The notes beneath the pieces are model-generated. The model was not told where the DNA came from and made no database searches. It saw only the letters and a list, made by a program, of their open reading frames with translations. Of a stretch of 64,000 nt of DNA, positions 43,897 through 54,200 are shown piece after piece. The stretch spans positions 3,460,001 to 3,524,000 of the forward strand of contig CANTUQ010000055.1 of assembly GCA_947683425.1 (NCBI GenBank), in the 5' to 3' direction. Source of the stretch: Excoecaria cochinchinensis (Eukaryota > Streptophyta > Magnoliopsida > Malpighiales > Euphorbiaceae). Every line of letters starts with the position of its first letter. The first letter of the stretch is position 1. Made by a program: the position numbers and the translations under genes.

Positions 43897-45366
43897 ATGC
43901 CTCCCAGACGCAGAGCACCACAGGCCCAGCCCGAGCTTGAGGCCCCGGCTTGGATGGATGACGAGTCCGCCCAGAGGTACAGGGCGTTGGCTCAGGTAGA
44001 GTTTCGGGCCAGCCGCTTTGTATCTCGCCCTTTTCTAGAGGCCCTCGGGTTGGCCCCGGAGTTCGATTTACTTGCCGAGGGAGCGGGTTGGACGGAGTTT
44101 CTTGAGCCTGCCTTCCAGACGTTTCCAGAGGCTACCCGTCAGGTCTTGGCCACTCTCCGCTACACGGGCTTTCAGAGTGCGGATACTGACCCGGGGGTGG
44201 TACAGTTTTGGTTTGATGGCGACCATGTCAGCATCACCAGGCAGAGGTTTGCTCAGGCTATGGGACTTCCTTCAGGAGAGGAGGTTGAGATCCCGCGGCG
44301 AGCGGTGAGACGCGCCCATTGGGCGGCTATTGCTATACCAGGAGTGCTGTATGATCACGATACAGCGAAGAGCACCGTACTGGTGTCTCAAGCACTCCGG
44401 TATCTGCACAGAGTGCTTTCCAGCTCGTACCTTGGTCGAGCTGGTAATCCAGGGTCGCTTAACGCGGCCGAGATCTGGAGCCTCTGGGCTATGGTGGCAG
44501 GCCGGCGTCTCAACATTAGCCACGAGATCTTGGCCAACCTGACCAGAGTAGGCAGAGGGTTGACACCGGTGGTGATGGTAGGAGGAGTCATCACCCGATT
44601 ACTGTTGGGGTTGGGGTTTAACCCCGAGAGGCTGAGAGGACCTCTACCGGAGGGGATCCATGTAGATGCTGCAGCCGCAGTTCAGATGGGGATGATCTCT
44701 CAGATTCCAGGTCAGGCGGAGGCTTATAGGGTGTTGACTATCCATGAGACTCGGCGGCTGTTCTCGCTTCCACCCTTGGGGGCAGATCCAGATCACCCAG
44801 AGCACCAGGAGGAGCAGCCTCCACAGCCCGAGCCACAGCCTCCACAGCCTGAGCCACAGCCTCAGCCTCCGCAGGTACAGCCGCAGCCTCCACAGACTGA
44901 GCCTCAGCCGGAGCACCAGCCTCCTCCACCTCCTCAGTCACAGGCAGTGCCTCCGCCACAGCAGCAGGAGCCTCCTAGGACCCCCTCGGATTTTGATTTT
45001 GAGATCACGATGGACGATCTCTTCGCCTCTTCACCGGCATCTAGGGCCCCGACTCCAGCCCCGTCGCCGGGTACCAGGGTACAGAGGCCTGCCCGCGAGC
45101 CCTCCGAGAGATACCATCCGTACTCCCGGGGCGATCCTGGGGCATCCACTTCTTCGGCACCACCACCAGAGCCAGCGCCACATCAGCCAGCTCAGCCGGA
45201 CTTTTCCCAGCTCCTCTCCTCCATGTTTATGGCCTTTGAGCGGCGACAGGATGAGAGGGATAGGGCCATTCACGAGAGGTTGGATCGCCAGCAGGCTGCT
45301 ATCCAGGAGCAGTCTCAGACGGTGGAGCGACTATCCCGAGAGCAGGCAGGCCATGGATGCCCTTAG
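43897..45366 (+). CDS. Tat A accessory gene, ATHILA ORF1-like domain (N-terminal 489 codons)
   Basis: Starts MPPRRRAPQAQPE, with the start set by the splice acceptor. Residues about 30-260 form a helical domain: FVSRPFLEALGL, GWTEFLEPAFQTFPEATRQVL, VSITRQRFAQAMGLP, then AKSTVLVSQALRYLHRVLS, LNAAEIWSLWAMVAGRRLNIS and VVMVGGVITRLLLGLGF. This order resembles the Athila ORF1 / putative plant transposon protein domain. A long Pro/Gln-rich tract (about 300-360) and an acidic and serine-rich segment follow, then the start of a coiled coil (FERRQDERDRAIHERLDRQ). The frame stops at 45366 but clearly continues in the next frame. GC-rich codon use contrasts with the AT-rich flanks. Function unknown. Confidence 0.75.
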   Translation: MPPRRRAPQAQPELEAPAWMDDESAQRYRALAQVEFRASRFVSRPFLEALGLAPEFDLLAEGAGWTEFLEPAFQTFPEATRQVLATLRYTGFQSADTDPGVVQFWFDGDHVSITRQRFAQAMGLPSGEEVEIPRRAVRRAHWAAIAIPGVLYDHDTAKSTVLVSQALRYLHRVLSSSYLGRAGNPGSLNAAEIWSLWAMVAGRRLNISHEILANLTRVGRGLTPVVMVGGVITRLLLGLGFNPERLRGPLPEGIHVDAAAAVQMGMISQIPGQAEAYRVLTIHETRRLFSLPPLGADPDHPEHQEEQPPQPEPQPPQPEPQPQPPQVQPQPPQTEPQPEHQPPPPPQSQAVPPPQQQEPPRTPSDFDFEITMDDLFASSPASRAPTPAPSPGTRVQRPAREPSERYHPYSRGDPGASTSSAPPPEPAPHQPAQPDFSQLLSSMFMAFERRQDERDRAIHERLDRQQAAIQEQSQTVERLSREQAGHGCP

Positions 45367-45949
45367 AGATGAGCAGACTCGAGCCATGGATGCCCTTAGA
45401 GATGAGCAGACTCGAGTTCTGGAGGCCTTCAGAGGAGAGCAGATGAGGCTGATTGAGCAGATTTCTCAGGGACAGAGGGAGCTCAGGCAGCAGCTCGCTC
45501 ATGATGTGAGGACGTCACAGGACCAGGCGTCTCAAAGGGTTGACATGACCCTTCAGATGATTGATGAGTCACTAGACTCTCTGAGATCCCGCGTCCAGGC
45601 GATGGAGGGGATTCTCCCTCCTCTTTCTCAGACCATGAGAGAGTTCAGGGAGCAGACGGAGCAGAGCTTGGAGCATAGGAGGACGGCCGCCGCTGAGCAG
45701 ACCACGCAGCTGAGCCAAGCCTTCAAGAAGTTGGGGGACAAGATCTCTGAGACCTTAGGGTTTTTGGGCACTTGTACCCAGCTCTTCTTAGACGGCTATG
45801 CTCAGGTTCAGTTCAGGCGAGCCCATGATCACGAGGCAGGACCCTCTGCAGCTCCGCCACCCCCTCAGGCCCGTCCACCTCCGCCAGGGACCGTGCATAT
45901 CTCGGATGATGAGGATCCCGATGAGCCTTCAGACTACACACCTCTCTGA
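45350..45949 (+). CDS. C-terminal coiled-coil part of Tat A accessory gene (shifted frame)
   Basis: Continuation of the preceding gene in the +1 frame. Two copies of an 11-residue unit AMDALRDEQTR (33-base direct repeat, about 45350-45416) are followed by LEAFRGEQMRLIEQI, a long heptad-like region (QRVDMTLQMIDESLDSLRSRV) and an acidic tail (HISDDEDPDEPSDYTPL). One insertion or deletion near 45345 separates it from the first part. The unit repeat suggests slippage at this spot. The intact protein would have about 680 residues. Confidence 0.65.
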   Translation, partial: AMDALRDEQTRAMDALRDEQTRVLEAFRGEQMRLIEQISQGQRELRQQLAHDVRTSQDQASQRVDMTLQMIDESLDSLRSRVQAMEGILPPLSQTMREFREQTEQSLEHRRTAAAEQTTQLSQAFKKLGDKISETLGFLGTCTQLFLDGYAQVQFRRAHDHEAGPSAAPPPPQARPPPPGTVHISDDEDPDEPSDYTPL

Positions 45950-46330
45950 GCTTCAGGGAGTTATTTTTGTATCTCTTGTATTTTGTATATGCATTGTACA
46001 AAAATGACATTTTTAGTGGAAAAACTTTTGCTTCATTATTTGCATGTTTTTCTTTTCTTTTCGGTTAATTGCTTAAATAACACCACAGGAAGTGTATTTT
46101 CTCCTATTTACTCATGTGTCGATAAAAATGACAATGAAAAAATAATAATAATATGAAACAAAAATAAACGACAAAAGAATAATAATCAATAACAGGTCAA
46201 AAGATGACCACTCAAACATGAATTAACAAAATCCTTTATCTCGCAGGTACAGAGAAATATCGATCTGAACACAGACATCGATTAAAAAGATCTCCTTTGA
46301 AACGAGGAAACCATCGGAGTTTCCACACTC
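45950..46330 (+). other. Tat A 3' untranslated spacer
   Basis: AT-rich, with a short AAT-rich run near 46140-46155 and no gene. It leads into the tandem repeat. Confidence 0.4.
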
Positions 46331-46332
46331 CA

Positions 46333-46895
46333 AGATCGAAGCTGCAGTTGAAGAAACACTGCTCTTCACCCCGAAGCTGCGGTTGAAGAAACACCGCTCT
46401 TCACCAGATCGAAGCTGCAGTTGAAAAAACACTGCTCTTCACCCCGAAGCTGCGGTTGAAGAAACACCGCTCTTCTCCAAGATCGAAGCTGCAGTTGAAG
46501 AAACACTGCTCTTCACCCCGAAGCTGCGGTTGAAGAAACACCGCTCTTCACCAGATCGAAGCTGCAGTTGAAGAAACACTGCTCTTCACCCCGAAGCTGC
46601 GGTTGAAGAAACACCGCTCTTCACCAGATCGAAGCTGCAGTTGAAGAAACACTGCTCTTCACCCCGAAGCTGCGGTTGAAGAAACACCGCTCTTCTCCAA
46701 GATCGAAGCTGCAGTTGAAGAAACACCGCTCTTCACCAGATCGAAGCTGCAGTTGAAGAAACACTGCTCTTCACCCCGAAGCTGCGGTTGAAGAAACACC
46801 GCTCTTCACCAGATCGAAGCTGCAGTTGAAGAAACACTGCTCTTCACCCCGAAGCTGCGGTTGAAGAAACACCGCTCTTCATCAGATCGAAGCTG
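46333..46895. repeat. Tandem repeat with a unit of about 73 bases (two related halves) in Tat A
   Basis: About seven and a half copies of a unit made of 'gatcgaagctgcagttgaag', 'aaacactgctcttcacc', then 'ccgaagctgcggttgaag', 'aaacaccgctcttcacc'. The two halves (about 36 bases) are themselves related; one copy has only the first half. Tandem repeats in the 3' untranslated region are common in Ogre/Tat elements and can seed satellite DNA. Confidence 0.92.
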
Positions 46896-47093
46896 CATCT
46901 CACCAAACCCTACAGGTCGAGATGAGACCGATAGGGGTACCTTCGCATTGCCGAACAGATCGAGATGGGATCTAACCGGCAAAAAGGCGCGGAAGGTGAA
47001 AAGCCGTCGAAGGTACGCTTTCTTTCCTGCCTTTCTCTGAGTTTTGGCTTATCTAGGCGCTTGTGCGCTAGTTTCCCCAAAACTGGGGGCAAC
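46896..47093 (+). promoter_or_regulatory. Region before the 3' LTR with polypurine tract
   Basis: Non-coding. It ends 'ccccaaaactgggggcaac' with the purine-rich AACTGGGGGCAAC (47081-47093) directly before the LTR start TGTAAGCACC, the expected plus-strand primer. Confidence 0.75.
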
Positions 47094-49137
47094 TGTAAGC
47101 ACCGTGTCCTGGAGCGGTCCGGATCGGAGGTTACCCTATGAGGAAATCAATGTTCAAGGCCTGTACAGGAGGCTGAAGTTGGAGGTTTTAGTCCCGCGTT
47201 CCATGAGAAATGAGGTTTTTCTACACTTCAGGGGCAGAGGGGGAGAAAACGGGAGTTTTCTGAGTCAAAAAGGTTTTTTTGTCCTCCACAGATGGCCAGC
47301 CCGTCTGTGGAAGTAGCCCGTCGCTTCGAGTCACCGACGGCTCAGGGGATTTTCCGACGCCCGTCGGAAAGTCACCGCCCCTGTCAGGAGCCGCCTGGTT
47401 TCCCGGGGCACGCAACCGTTCCGACGCCCGTCGGTGAATGTGGCAGGGCCGTCGGAAGTGTCCTTGTGTCAGTAGGATTCTTCCGACGCCCGCCCCTACG
47501 CACCGACGCCCGTCGGTCGTGTCTGGCTATATAAGGTCCGGATTTTCACTTCAAAGGGGTTGGAAAATTTTTCAGAAGAGGAAACTCTGCCAAAATTCGA
47601 GCACGTTTTCTCTCTCTTCCAAAAACACGCATTTTCCAAAGAACTTTACTTAATCAAGGATCAAATCAATCAAAGGAACTAAAAGCTAATTAGTTTTCTT
47701 TACATTTTGACTCCTAAATCAATTTTCTGAAGGATCGGAGGTGAAATAGCTCATTTTCTCTCTCTAATCTTTCATTCTCTTACTTCTCGTGGAATGTGCG
47801 GGGATCTAACCGACATCAAAATTCTACCCAAGGCAACTATCTGAGGGTAAATATTCCGGATTCTCTCCCCATTTCTATCTCATATTTAATCATTTATCAT
47901 TTATTTATTTTATTCTGTGAAATTTTTGAATACTTGTCATTATCTTTCTTCATTTTGACTACCCCACCTCCCCTTTTTAAATAAAACTTGCTTTTGATCT
48001 TGAAAAGGCCCTTGTTTCCTTTCTGTTTTGCGGAGACAGAGGTGACCGACGGGTCATCTGCATGACCGACGCCCGTCGGTCACCTACCTATGGACACCCT
48101 TTTTGAGTGACAAACGGGCATGTCAACTTACCAAACCGACGCCCGTCGGTCAACCAAGAAGGGCCGTCGGTGGATCCTGCCTCCATTTCTGTTGATCATT
48201 CTTCATCTCTATTCAGTCTCTTCGATTTCTTATGTGTTAATTTTATGAATCTTAACATTCCCTAACTTTCTGTGAGTGTATATTGGTCTTCTTGGATAAT
48301 TCCGAGCTTGAGTGGCTGCCTACCATGCATGGCGTATTTCGTCCGGTTTAGTTTTCTTAAACCTCTTGATTTATTTCTCTCGCTTTTTCATTCATTGATT
48401 ATTTTATGTATATGAATAAGCTCTTTTTATCCCGTTAAATGTAAGAATAGATCAACGATTTGTACTTAAATAAATTTGAGTTTTGTATAAAATGCAAAAA
48501 GGGTCCAACGCCCTATTTTCATCCAATAAAAATCATCACATATTTAATATCCTGTTTTTAATGATGATGCATGAGAGGACCAAAGTCCTCAAAATAAACA
48601 ATGCCCCGATTTGTGTATGAATCGCACATTTACAAAAGGGAGTTGTATCCCGCTCCTTGTATTATTGTAATTTATCGCTTTTGATATTTATTCTGCTCAT
48701 TTACTGCTTTCCGAATGTGAATAAATGCGCCTTTTAATTAAACTGCATAGTGTGGAGAGAGAGCGAATTAATGATATTAAAATTTGATCATAAACTAATT
48801 GAGGTAGAAATAGATGAGAAATCCCGGACCCAGCTCTGGTCTTTGGGCTCGAGAGGTTAGAGGTTATCCTCTAAAATACTTCTTGGGTCACGAGGCTTTA
48901 GCGCTAATCCTAGGCCTCATGGCTCAATATGGATAAAATGCGCAAGTCTTAGGCTCTCCGAGGCGAGAGTAACTTTCCCAATGTTCTATTGGGTGGCGAC
49001 TCCATGATACCTCCTTGTTGCTCAACATAGACGCACTTGTGATTTATCGCAAGATGCCAATGGACCCGCAAATGCCCCGATCGCCCACATGCGGGCGGTC
49101 CGAAAGGGCGGTGCATCGGGATCCGGCGCGCGTCACA
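47094..49137 (+). repeat. 3' LTR of Tat A
   Basis: 2044 bases, TGTAAGCACCG ... GATCCGGCGCGCGTCACA. Dyads CCGACG-CC-CGTCGG and variants at 47288-47520, directly followed by TATATAAGG (47528-47536). The donor-like CTGAGGGTAAA is at 47841-47851. A second group of the same dyads is at 48040-48175 (downstream, inside the probable intron). The last 20 bases match the 5' LTR remnant at 33817-33835. Confidence 0.93.
47288..47536 (+). promoter_or_regulatory. Tat A LTR promoter: CGACGCCCGTCG dyads plus TATA box
   Basis: At least five dyads around CGACG-CC-CGTCG, then TATATAAGG at 47528-47536 within 15 bases of the last dyad. This is the same arrangement as 42779-43010. Confidence 0.65.
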
Positions 49138-49474
49138 AATGTGAAGTGATGTGATTATGCCTTCAGTCTTCGTTATGGGAGTGTTTACAGCATGATATGC
49201 TATGTATTAGAGTTGTGCAGCAGAAGTGTGGTGTTTTGGATGTTTTCTTGGGTATGTGGCTCAGCATGATAACATTGGTGTCGTGTTTTGGGTTATGACT
49301 GTTTTGGCCCATTCCTGATATATGTATATGATTATGTGTGTGAGTTTCCGAATTAATGCCTTTATTATGCAAGTCTGTTTAGATATGTATTTTGAATATC
49401 CGCAATTGCCATTTGAATGTATTTTGCCTCGACGACCATTGTGAATGGCCGTCCATATTATTATGTTTGTTTTC

Positions 49475-49522
49475 CCCACTAAGCGTTATCGCTTAGCATG
49501 GGCTCTTTTCCCCGTGCAGGTG
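49475..49522 (+). promoter_or_regulatory. Conserved double stem-loop in N1 5' LTR
   Basis: CTAAGCG-TTAT-CGCTTAG (49479-49496), then GCATGGG / CCCGTGC (49496-49517; one U-G wobble where other copies have C-G). The copy in the 3' LTR (54603-54650) has GCACGGG / CCCGTGC. Confidence 0.72.
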
Positions 49523-49833
49523 GCAGGTTTTCTTTTGTTCGAGTTGCGCATCTGCAGAGTCGGCCACATAGAAGCTAGAAGTTTTGTATCTTGTTCAGCT
49601 TTTGTAATTTAGAATTTTTGTATATCTGTGTTATATGTATAAGTAATAATATGTAAAGAGAACGATGTAATATTTCAGACTCCTATTGTATGATTGTAAA
49701 ATTATAGATGTGTATGTTTTCGTTTAAAATATACGCTTTGTATCGTTTCTGTTCGGTAACACACCTACTCGTACGGCTTCCTACTCCCTTGCGGATGGGT
49801 TCGCCTACGTATGAGTTGGGGTGTTACATTTAG

Positions 49834-49845
49834 TGGTATCAGAGC
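49834..49845 (+). promoter_or_regulatory. Primer binding site, tRNA-iMet (N1)
   Basis: TGGTATCAGAGC, five bases after the LTR end (GTGTTACA, 49828), complementary to initiator tRNA-Met. Confidence 0.92.
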
Positions 49846-49985
49846 ACAAGATTCTGGTTGCCTTATTTGTTTGAGTATTGGGTCTTTGTATGTTACTTGT
49901 TATGTGTCGAGTCTTTGTTTGAGAGTCAGTTTTGTGTCGTGGCCTAATGCAGATGTGTTTTGTCTTGTATGTGTTTAATGGTTAA

Positions 49986-50504
49986 ATGGAGTCTGACCCT
50001 AGTGAGAAGGTGGGCGAGACGACAGATAGTGTGAATCCAGTTAGTGTTGATCAGAGTGTTTCCGAGCATCCTCTGGCTAGGGATTCTGGTTTTGTTTCTG
50101 ACGATAGGGCTCTAGTGCGAGGGTTGATTCAGATTTTGGATAGATTAACTACCCCTCGCATTCCTCAGGATTTTGTTCGGAAGAGACCTCAGAAAAGAAA
50201 AGTTTTGGGCAGTAAAGGGTCGGCAGGGAAAAGAATTCGAGAAATTTCGGTATGCCAATTCTGTCAAAAGCAACAATGGGGTCCTTATCGGAAACTCACG
50301 GGAGCTTGTTTCCGATGTGGTAGCAAAGCCCATCAGCTTGCCAATTGTCCGAAATCAAGGGAGAATCTAGTTAGGCAAGCTAGGAAGGATATGGAGGAAT
50401 TGCTTAGAACCACTCGTGGGCCAACAAGGTTTATTGAGCACCGTAGTGTAGTGACAGAGCCTGTAGAACCTTCGGGTAAGTTTTGTTTTGAGGTGTTTGA
50501 GTAA
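49986..50504 (+). CDS. N1 mini-Gag with zinc knuckle (172 aa)
   Basis: Starts MESDPSEKVGETTDSVNP, which resembles the Tekay Gag N-terminus (SVNP motif), then a helix LVRGLIQILDRLTTPR. A basic segment KRPQKRKVLGSKG leads into CQFCQKQQWGPYRKLTGACFR-type sequence with CFRCGSKAHQLANC (C-x2-C-x4-H-x4-C). The whole capsid domain between the helix and the knuckle is missing, in a frame-preserving deletion. It is the only ORF of the element and is intact. It may bind RNA, or act with Gag of an autonomous Tekay element; this is inference. Confidence 0.8.
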   Translation: MESDPSEKVGETTDSVNPVSVDQSVSEHPLARDSGFVSDDRALVRGLIQILDRLTTPRIPQDFVRKRPQKRKVLGSKGSAGKRIREISVCQFCQKQQWGPYRKLTGACFRCGSKAHQLANCPKSRENLVRQARKDMEELLRTTRGPTRFIEHRSVVTEPVEPSGKFCFEVFE

Positions 50505-51267
50505 ATTGTTTAGTAATCTGAGGTAGAAGGGTATTTTGATTCCATAAGGTTTTGGTAGTACTCTATATACCTGTCAGCTATCTCCAGAAAAGTATTTGAA
50601 TAAAAGCATATTATATCATGGGGATGGGACTAAATGCATCATTACAGCATTACTTGCATTTCCTCAGCATCATTCTGCATACATAAGCCATCACATTTTC
50701 ATTGCATCATCATCCCTTTGACCATACATGAAAAACGTTTGTATATGTGTTTTGATTGAGAGAAAGCTGACAGGGTGTACGTGTACTATTTGCTATTAGG
50801 AACAAGAGCAGTAGTGATAAGTATAAGCAAGTAAGTGGATAGAATTGTCAACTTCTGTATAAGATGATTAAATAATAAGTACTGTAAGATTTACGTGATA
50901 GTTTAAAAAGGTGGAAACCAAATTGTGACTAGTGATACTAGTAATCTAGGAGGAAATGTTATAGTCATTTTGATCAAGGGAAGAGTATAGTGAATGTGTG
51001 AACGATTCTGTATTTAAAAGACGAGAGGTGTTATGAGGAAGGAGTTAAGTGAAAAGATTGACATGATAGAGATAGAATGCAAACGATCTGTAACTCAAAA
51101 AAAAAAAATTATGGAGATGTTTATTTAGTGAGAAGGATTTATACTATATGTCCTGATACTAGTAAAAATGACTTGAATAGTGTAATGTTAGTGTGTGAAT
51201 GTTAGTAATAAAGATTTTGAAATTCAGAAAATCAGATATAAGTGAATTTCGAGGACGAAATTCTTTT
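50505..51267 (+). other. N1 internal non-coding stretch
   Basis: AT-rich; parts (about 50565-50720) match the internal region of N2 (about 61345-61495). Towards its 3' end lies GAATTTCG-AGGA-CGAAATTC (51244-51263), the inverted repeat that in Tekay encodes the end of Pol, here non-coding. Confidence 0.6.
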
Positions 51268-51281
51268 AAGGAGGGTAGATT
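51268..51281 (+). promoter_or_regulatory. Polypurine tract of N1
   Basis: AAGGAGGGTAGATT immediately upstream of the 3' LTR start TGTAACACCCC. Confidence 0.8.
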
Positions 51282-54200
51282 TGTAACACCCCAAATCGGG
51301 CCTAGTCGGAATCGGCAAACTAAGTCGGTTAAGTGAAGGGTATTTCAGTAATTTGAACGTGAGTGAATTTGATGATAAGGACTTAGTTGTAAAGTGATTA
51401 ATTAAATAAGTTAAGTTAAGTGAGGAAAGGTTAGAGTGTGCTTGTTGTATATGGAAGTAGGGTATAAGTGAGTTTTAGGAAATGATTTGGTGTGATTCAA
51501 GTGTGGTACCTTGAAGATTTTTATTTAAGAAATGTTTGCATGTGAAGTGAGTATGGTGCAAGGAGTGACTAAGTCAAAGGTGGTTTGTGTACCCAATGGG
51601 AGCTTGCCATGTGGATAGTTAGGTGGGAGCATTTAGTGTGATTTGGGTTAGGAAAGAGGAAATGCAGAATTTTCTTGTTCTTGTTCCCGTTGCCCTCTCT
51701 TCCTTCTCATTTTCTATTTTCTTTTCCTCTCCTCCCCGTTTCTTGCTCAATCTATTGGTTTTGAGTGAAGTAGAATTGGTTTGGTGGAGCTTGGGAAGTA
51801 AGAGTAAAGAGTAATTGGTGATAAGAAGAATCAAAGTAAAGGAAAAGAGAAGATTTAAAGCTTGAAGAGAACAACTATTGTGCAACAAGAGGTTTGGGAG
51901 TGGATTCCTTTAATTGAGTTTTATTTGGTTTTTCTCCTAAATTCTTATTGAGCTATGAATATATATTTGTATATGATTTCCAGTAAATTGAGTGATTAAG
52001 ATGATTCTTATGCATGTATTTGTTTGGGTAAATGTATTAATAATGCATGAAGTGGCTTAAGTTGAAGGTGTGTGGAATTGGAAGTGAAGTGTGTAATTGG
52101 GGTAAACCCTGTTTCGTTCTCATCTGACCCTTGTGCAATGTTTTGGTCATAAGTGGAGTTTTAGAACTCCACATCATGCGATTTTTAAACCATTAGAACC
52201 ATGAATTCCATTACTTTAAAAGTCTTAGAAATAGCCTTGGGCAAATTCTTGCTCTAAGACCCTGAATTTTTGATAATACCGTAGTGTTTCTTTTTGTGAT
52301 GGGTTGTTTGCCAGTATGGGTTGTGGAGTGCATATCTGGAGTTGTAGATGTCCAATTGATGTGAAACTTGTTTCATTTGAAAGCTAAGACGTAGGAAAAC
52401 ATTTGTTAAGAAGACCACGTTTCCTAAGAACGAGGTTTAGAGGTCGGTTTTCGCGATACTAGTTTATAGTAGAAAGCAGTCCGTTTTGGTAGCTGAGGCG
52501 AGCCTCTGTCGCGAGCGCGACAGAAAAATATGTTTTGAGCCTTTTCTTCTTTATTTTTGAGTCTAGGATTGACCCGGATCAATCCCGTACCTTTCCCATC
52601 AGTTATTATGCCTGTTTAGGGTAATTAAATGGCTATATAAGTAGCTGTCGTTGGGAAAAACTTATGAGTATGTTTAAGATTGGTGATTTAACTAGTAATT
52701 AATAATAGATATAAATCCATGAAGGTTTGTTTATGGATGAGTGCTTTTATGTGATAGTCTCATGAGTAACCTTAACATGATGTACCATATGTATGAATGC
52801 AGTTAATGTGGGTGCGATTGAAATGATTGACGAATAATGTTGTTATTATAGATTGTGTATATGGATATTGGTAATGGCATGTTTTACTGAAATACTTGAT
52901 ACGAATGTTGGATTTATGTTGTCAATGATGTGTGACTGGCTGGAGATGAGGTAAGAGACCTTTGGATGTGTTTCGTGTGTTGTGGGTGAGTTTGAGGAAG
53001 GAAAGATCTTGCAAAATTCTGCAGATTTTCGGAATCATGACTCTGTCGTGATCGCGACACCGTCGCGAGCGCGACAGAGACCGGTGATTTTGATGCTGTG
53101 CTGTCGCGAGCCCGCGATAGCAATAGCTTGTCTGCTCTCTGTCGCGAGCGCGACAACCGTCGCGATCGCGACAGAGCACATTGTTGGCCTGTGCTATCAC
53201 GAGCACGCGACTTGTCGCGACCCCGCGATAGCAATACTTGCCCTCTGTCGCGACCGCGACAATATCGCGAGCGCGACAGAGCCGGGCCCTTCTCTCCTTC
53301 CCACGATCGCGAAGTCCATCGCGAGCGCGACAGGGATCGCGAGCGCGACAGATATGTTGTGTTGAATGAGTTTTCTTTGATGATTCCAATGTTTGAATTC
53401 CGAACTTGTGATGCCTTTAGGTTTATTCTTTGACTATTTTATGAAGTATGTTAATATAATTGAATGTATTATGCATATCTATACTGATGATCTTTCTCTA
53501 AGATTATTATGCCTAAGTGTAAATTGTATAATACATGATTGACTTTATGAACTTATTCATATGTCTCACCTATTGCTGATCATGTACAATGATATAAATT
53601 AAGTGATTTGAAGTATGATTGGTATGATGCATGACCTGCGAGAGTCAGTCTAGTGGATAGTTAGGCATGCCTAATAGAGTCTTTGTAGCTGCAGCGCCCT
53701 TTGAACGATTTGGACCCTGATCAGGTCCCACGACTGGTTCCTCGCGAACCCCTATCAGTACGGATCCTCGCGATCCTTTTTAATGTTGTTGGATCGGGTT
53801 AAGATCCCTCATCAGTAAAATGCTTTTGTGACAAAATAAAATGATTTTCGATTAGTACCCGTAAGGTACTCTCTGGCCGACTTGTACCCGTAAGGTACTA
53901 ATCAGTTCACTCGTTATCCACTATTATGAGTCAGCAGGTATTTTGATGGTTTGTTTTATTCTGTTTTGAAATAGCCATCAGAATGTGATATCTGAATGAG
54001 CAAGAATCAGTTTATGTGTATATGAATATGACTACGGGCTTCAGAAGGTAAATCTGTATTTAGTAAACGTGACTTTTCAGTTAACATGATTATCCGTACT
54101 TGGCATGTGATTTGTTATTAGTTTCTGAATGCTTTGAAATGATTCGATCGATGTATTTATGTATATGAGTTAAGCATGGTTTTATTGTGTACAAGCATGT

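Larger units (their letters stand above)
33817..49137 (+). mobile_element. Tat element A, nearly full-length, 5' LTR deleted
   Basis: Contains the last bases of a 5' LTR (about 33817-33835), tRNA-Arg primer site, leader, gag-protease, pol, an antisense gene, a sense accessory gene, a tandem repeat, a polypurine tract and a complete 3' LTR (47094-49137). It is inserted in the 5' LTR of N1. The dual RNase H, the G-patch and the two accessory genes place it in the Tat clade (Ogre/Retand/Grande relatives). The left end and its target duplication were lost in a deletion. Confidence 0.92.
30815..49828 (+). repeat. N1 5' LTR, interrupted by Tat A
   Basis: Parts 30815-33807 and 49138-49828. Starts TGTAACACCCC, ends GGGGTGTTACA. 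Contains a dyad group at 32040-32076, a TATATAAG box (32188-32195), a dense cluster of about eleven GTCGCGAGCGCGAC-type dyads (32599-32941), a row of hairpins (33249-33486) and the double stem-loop (49475-49522). About 47 bases present in the other LTR are missing at the Tat A junction. Confidence 0.92.
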
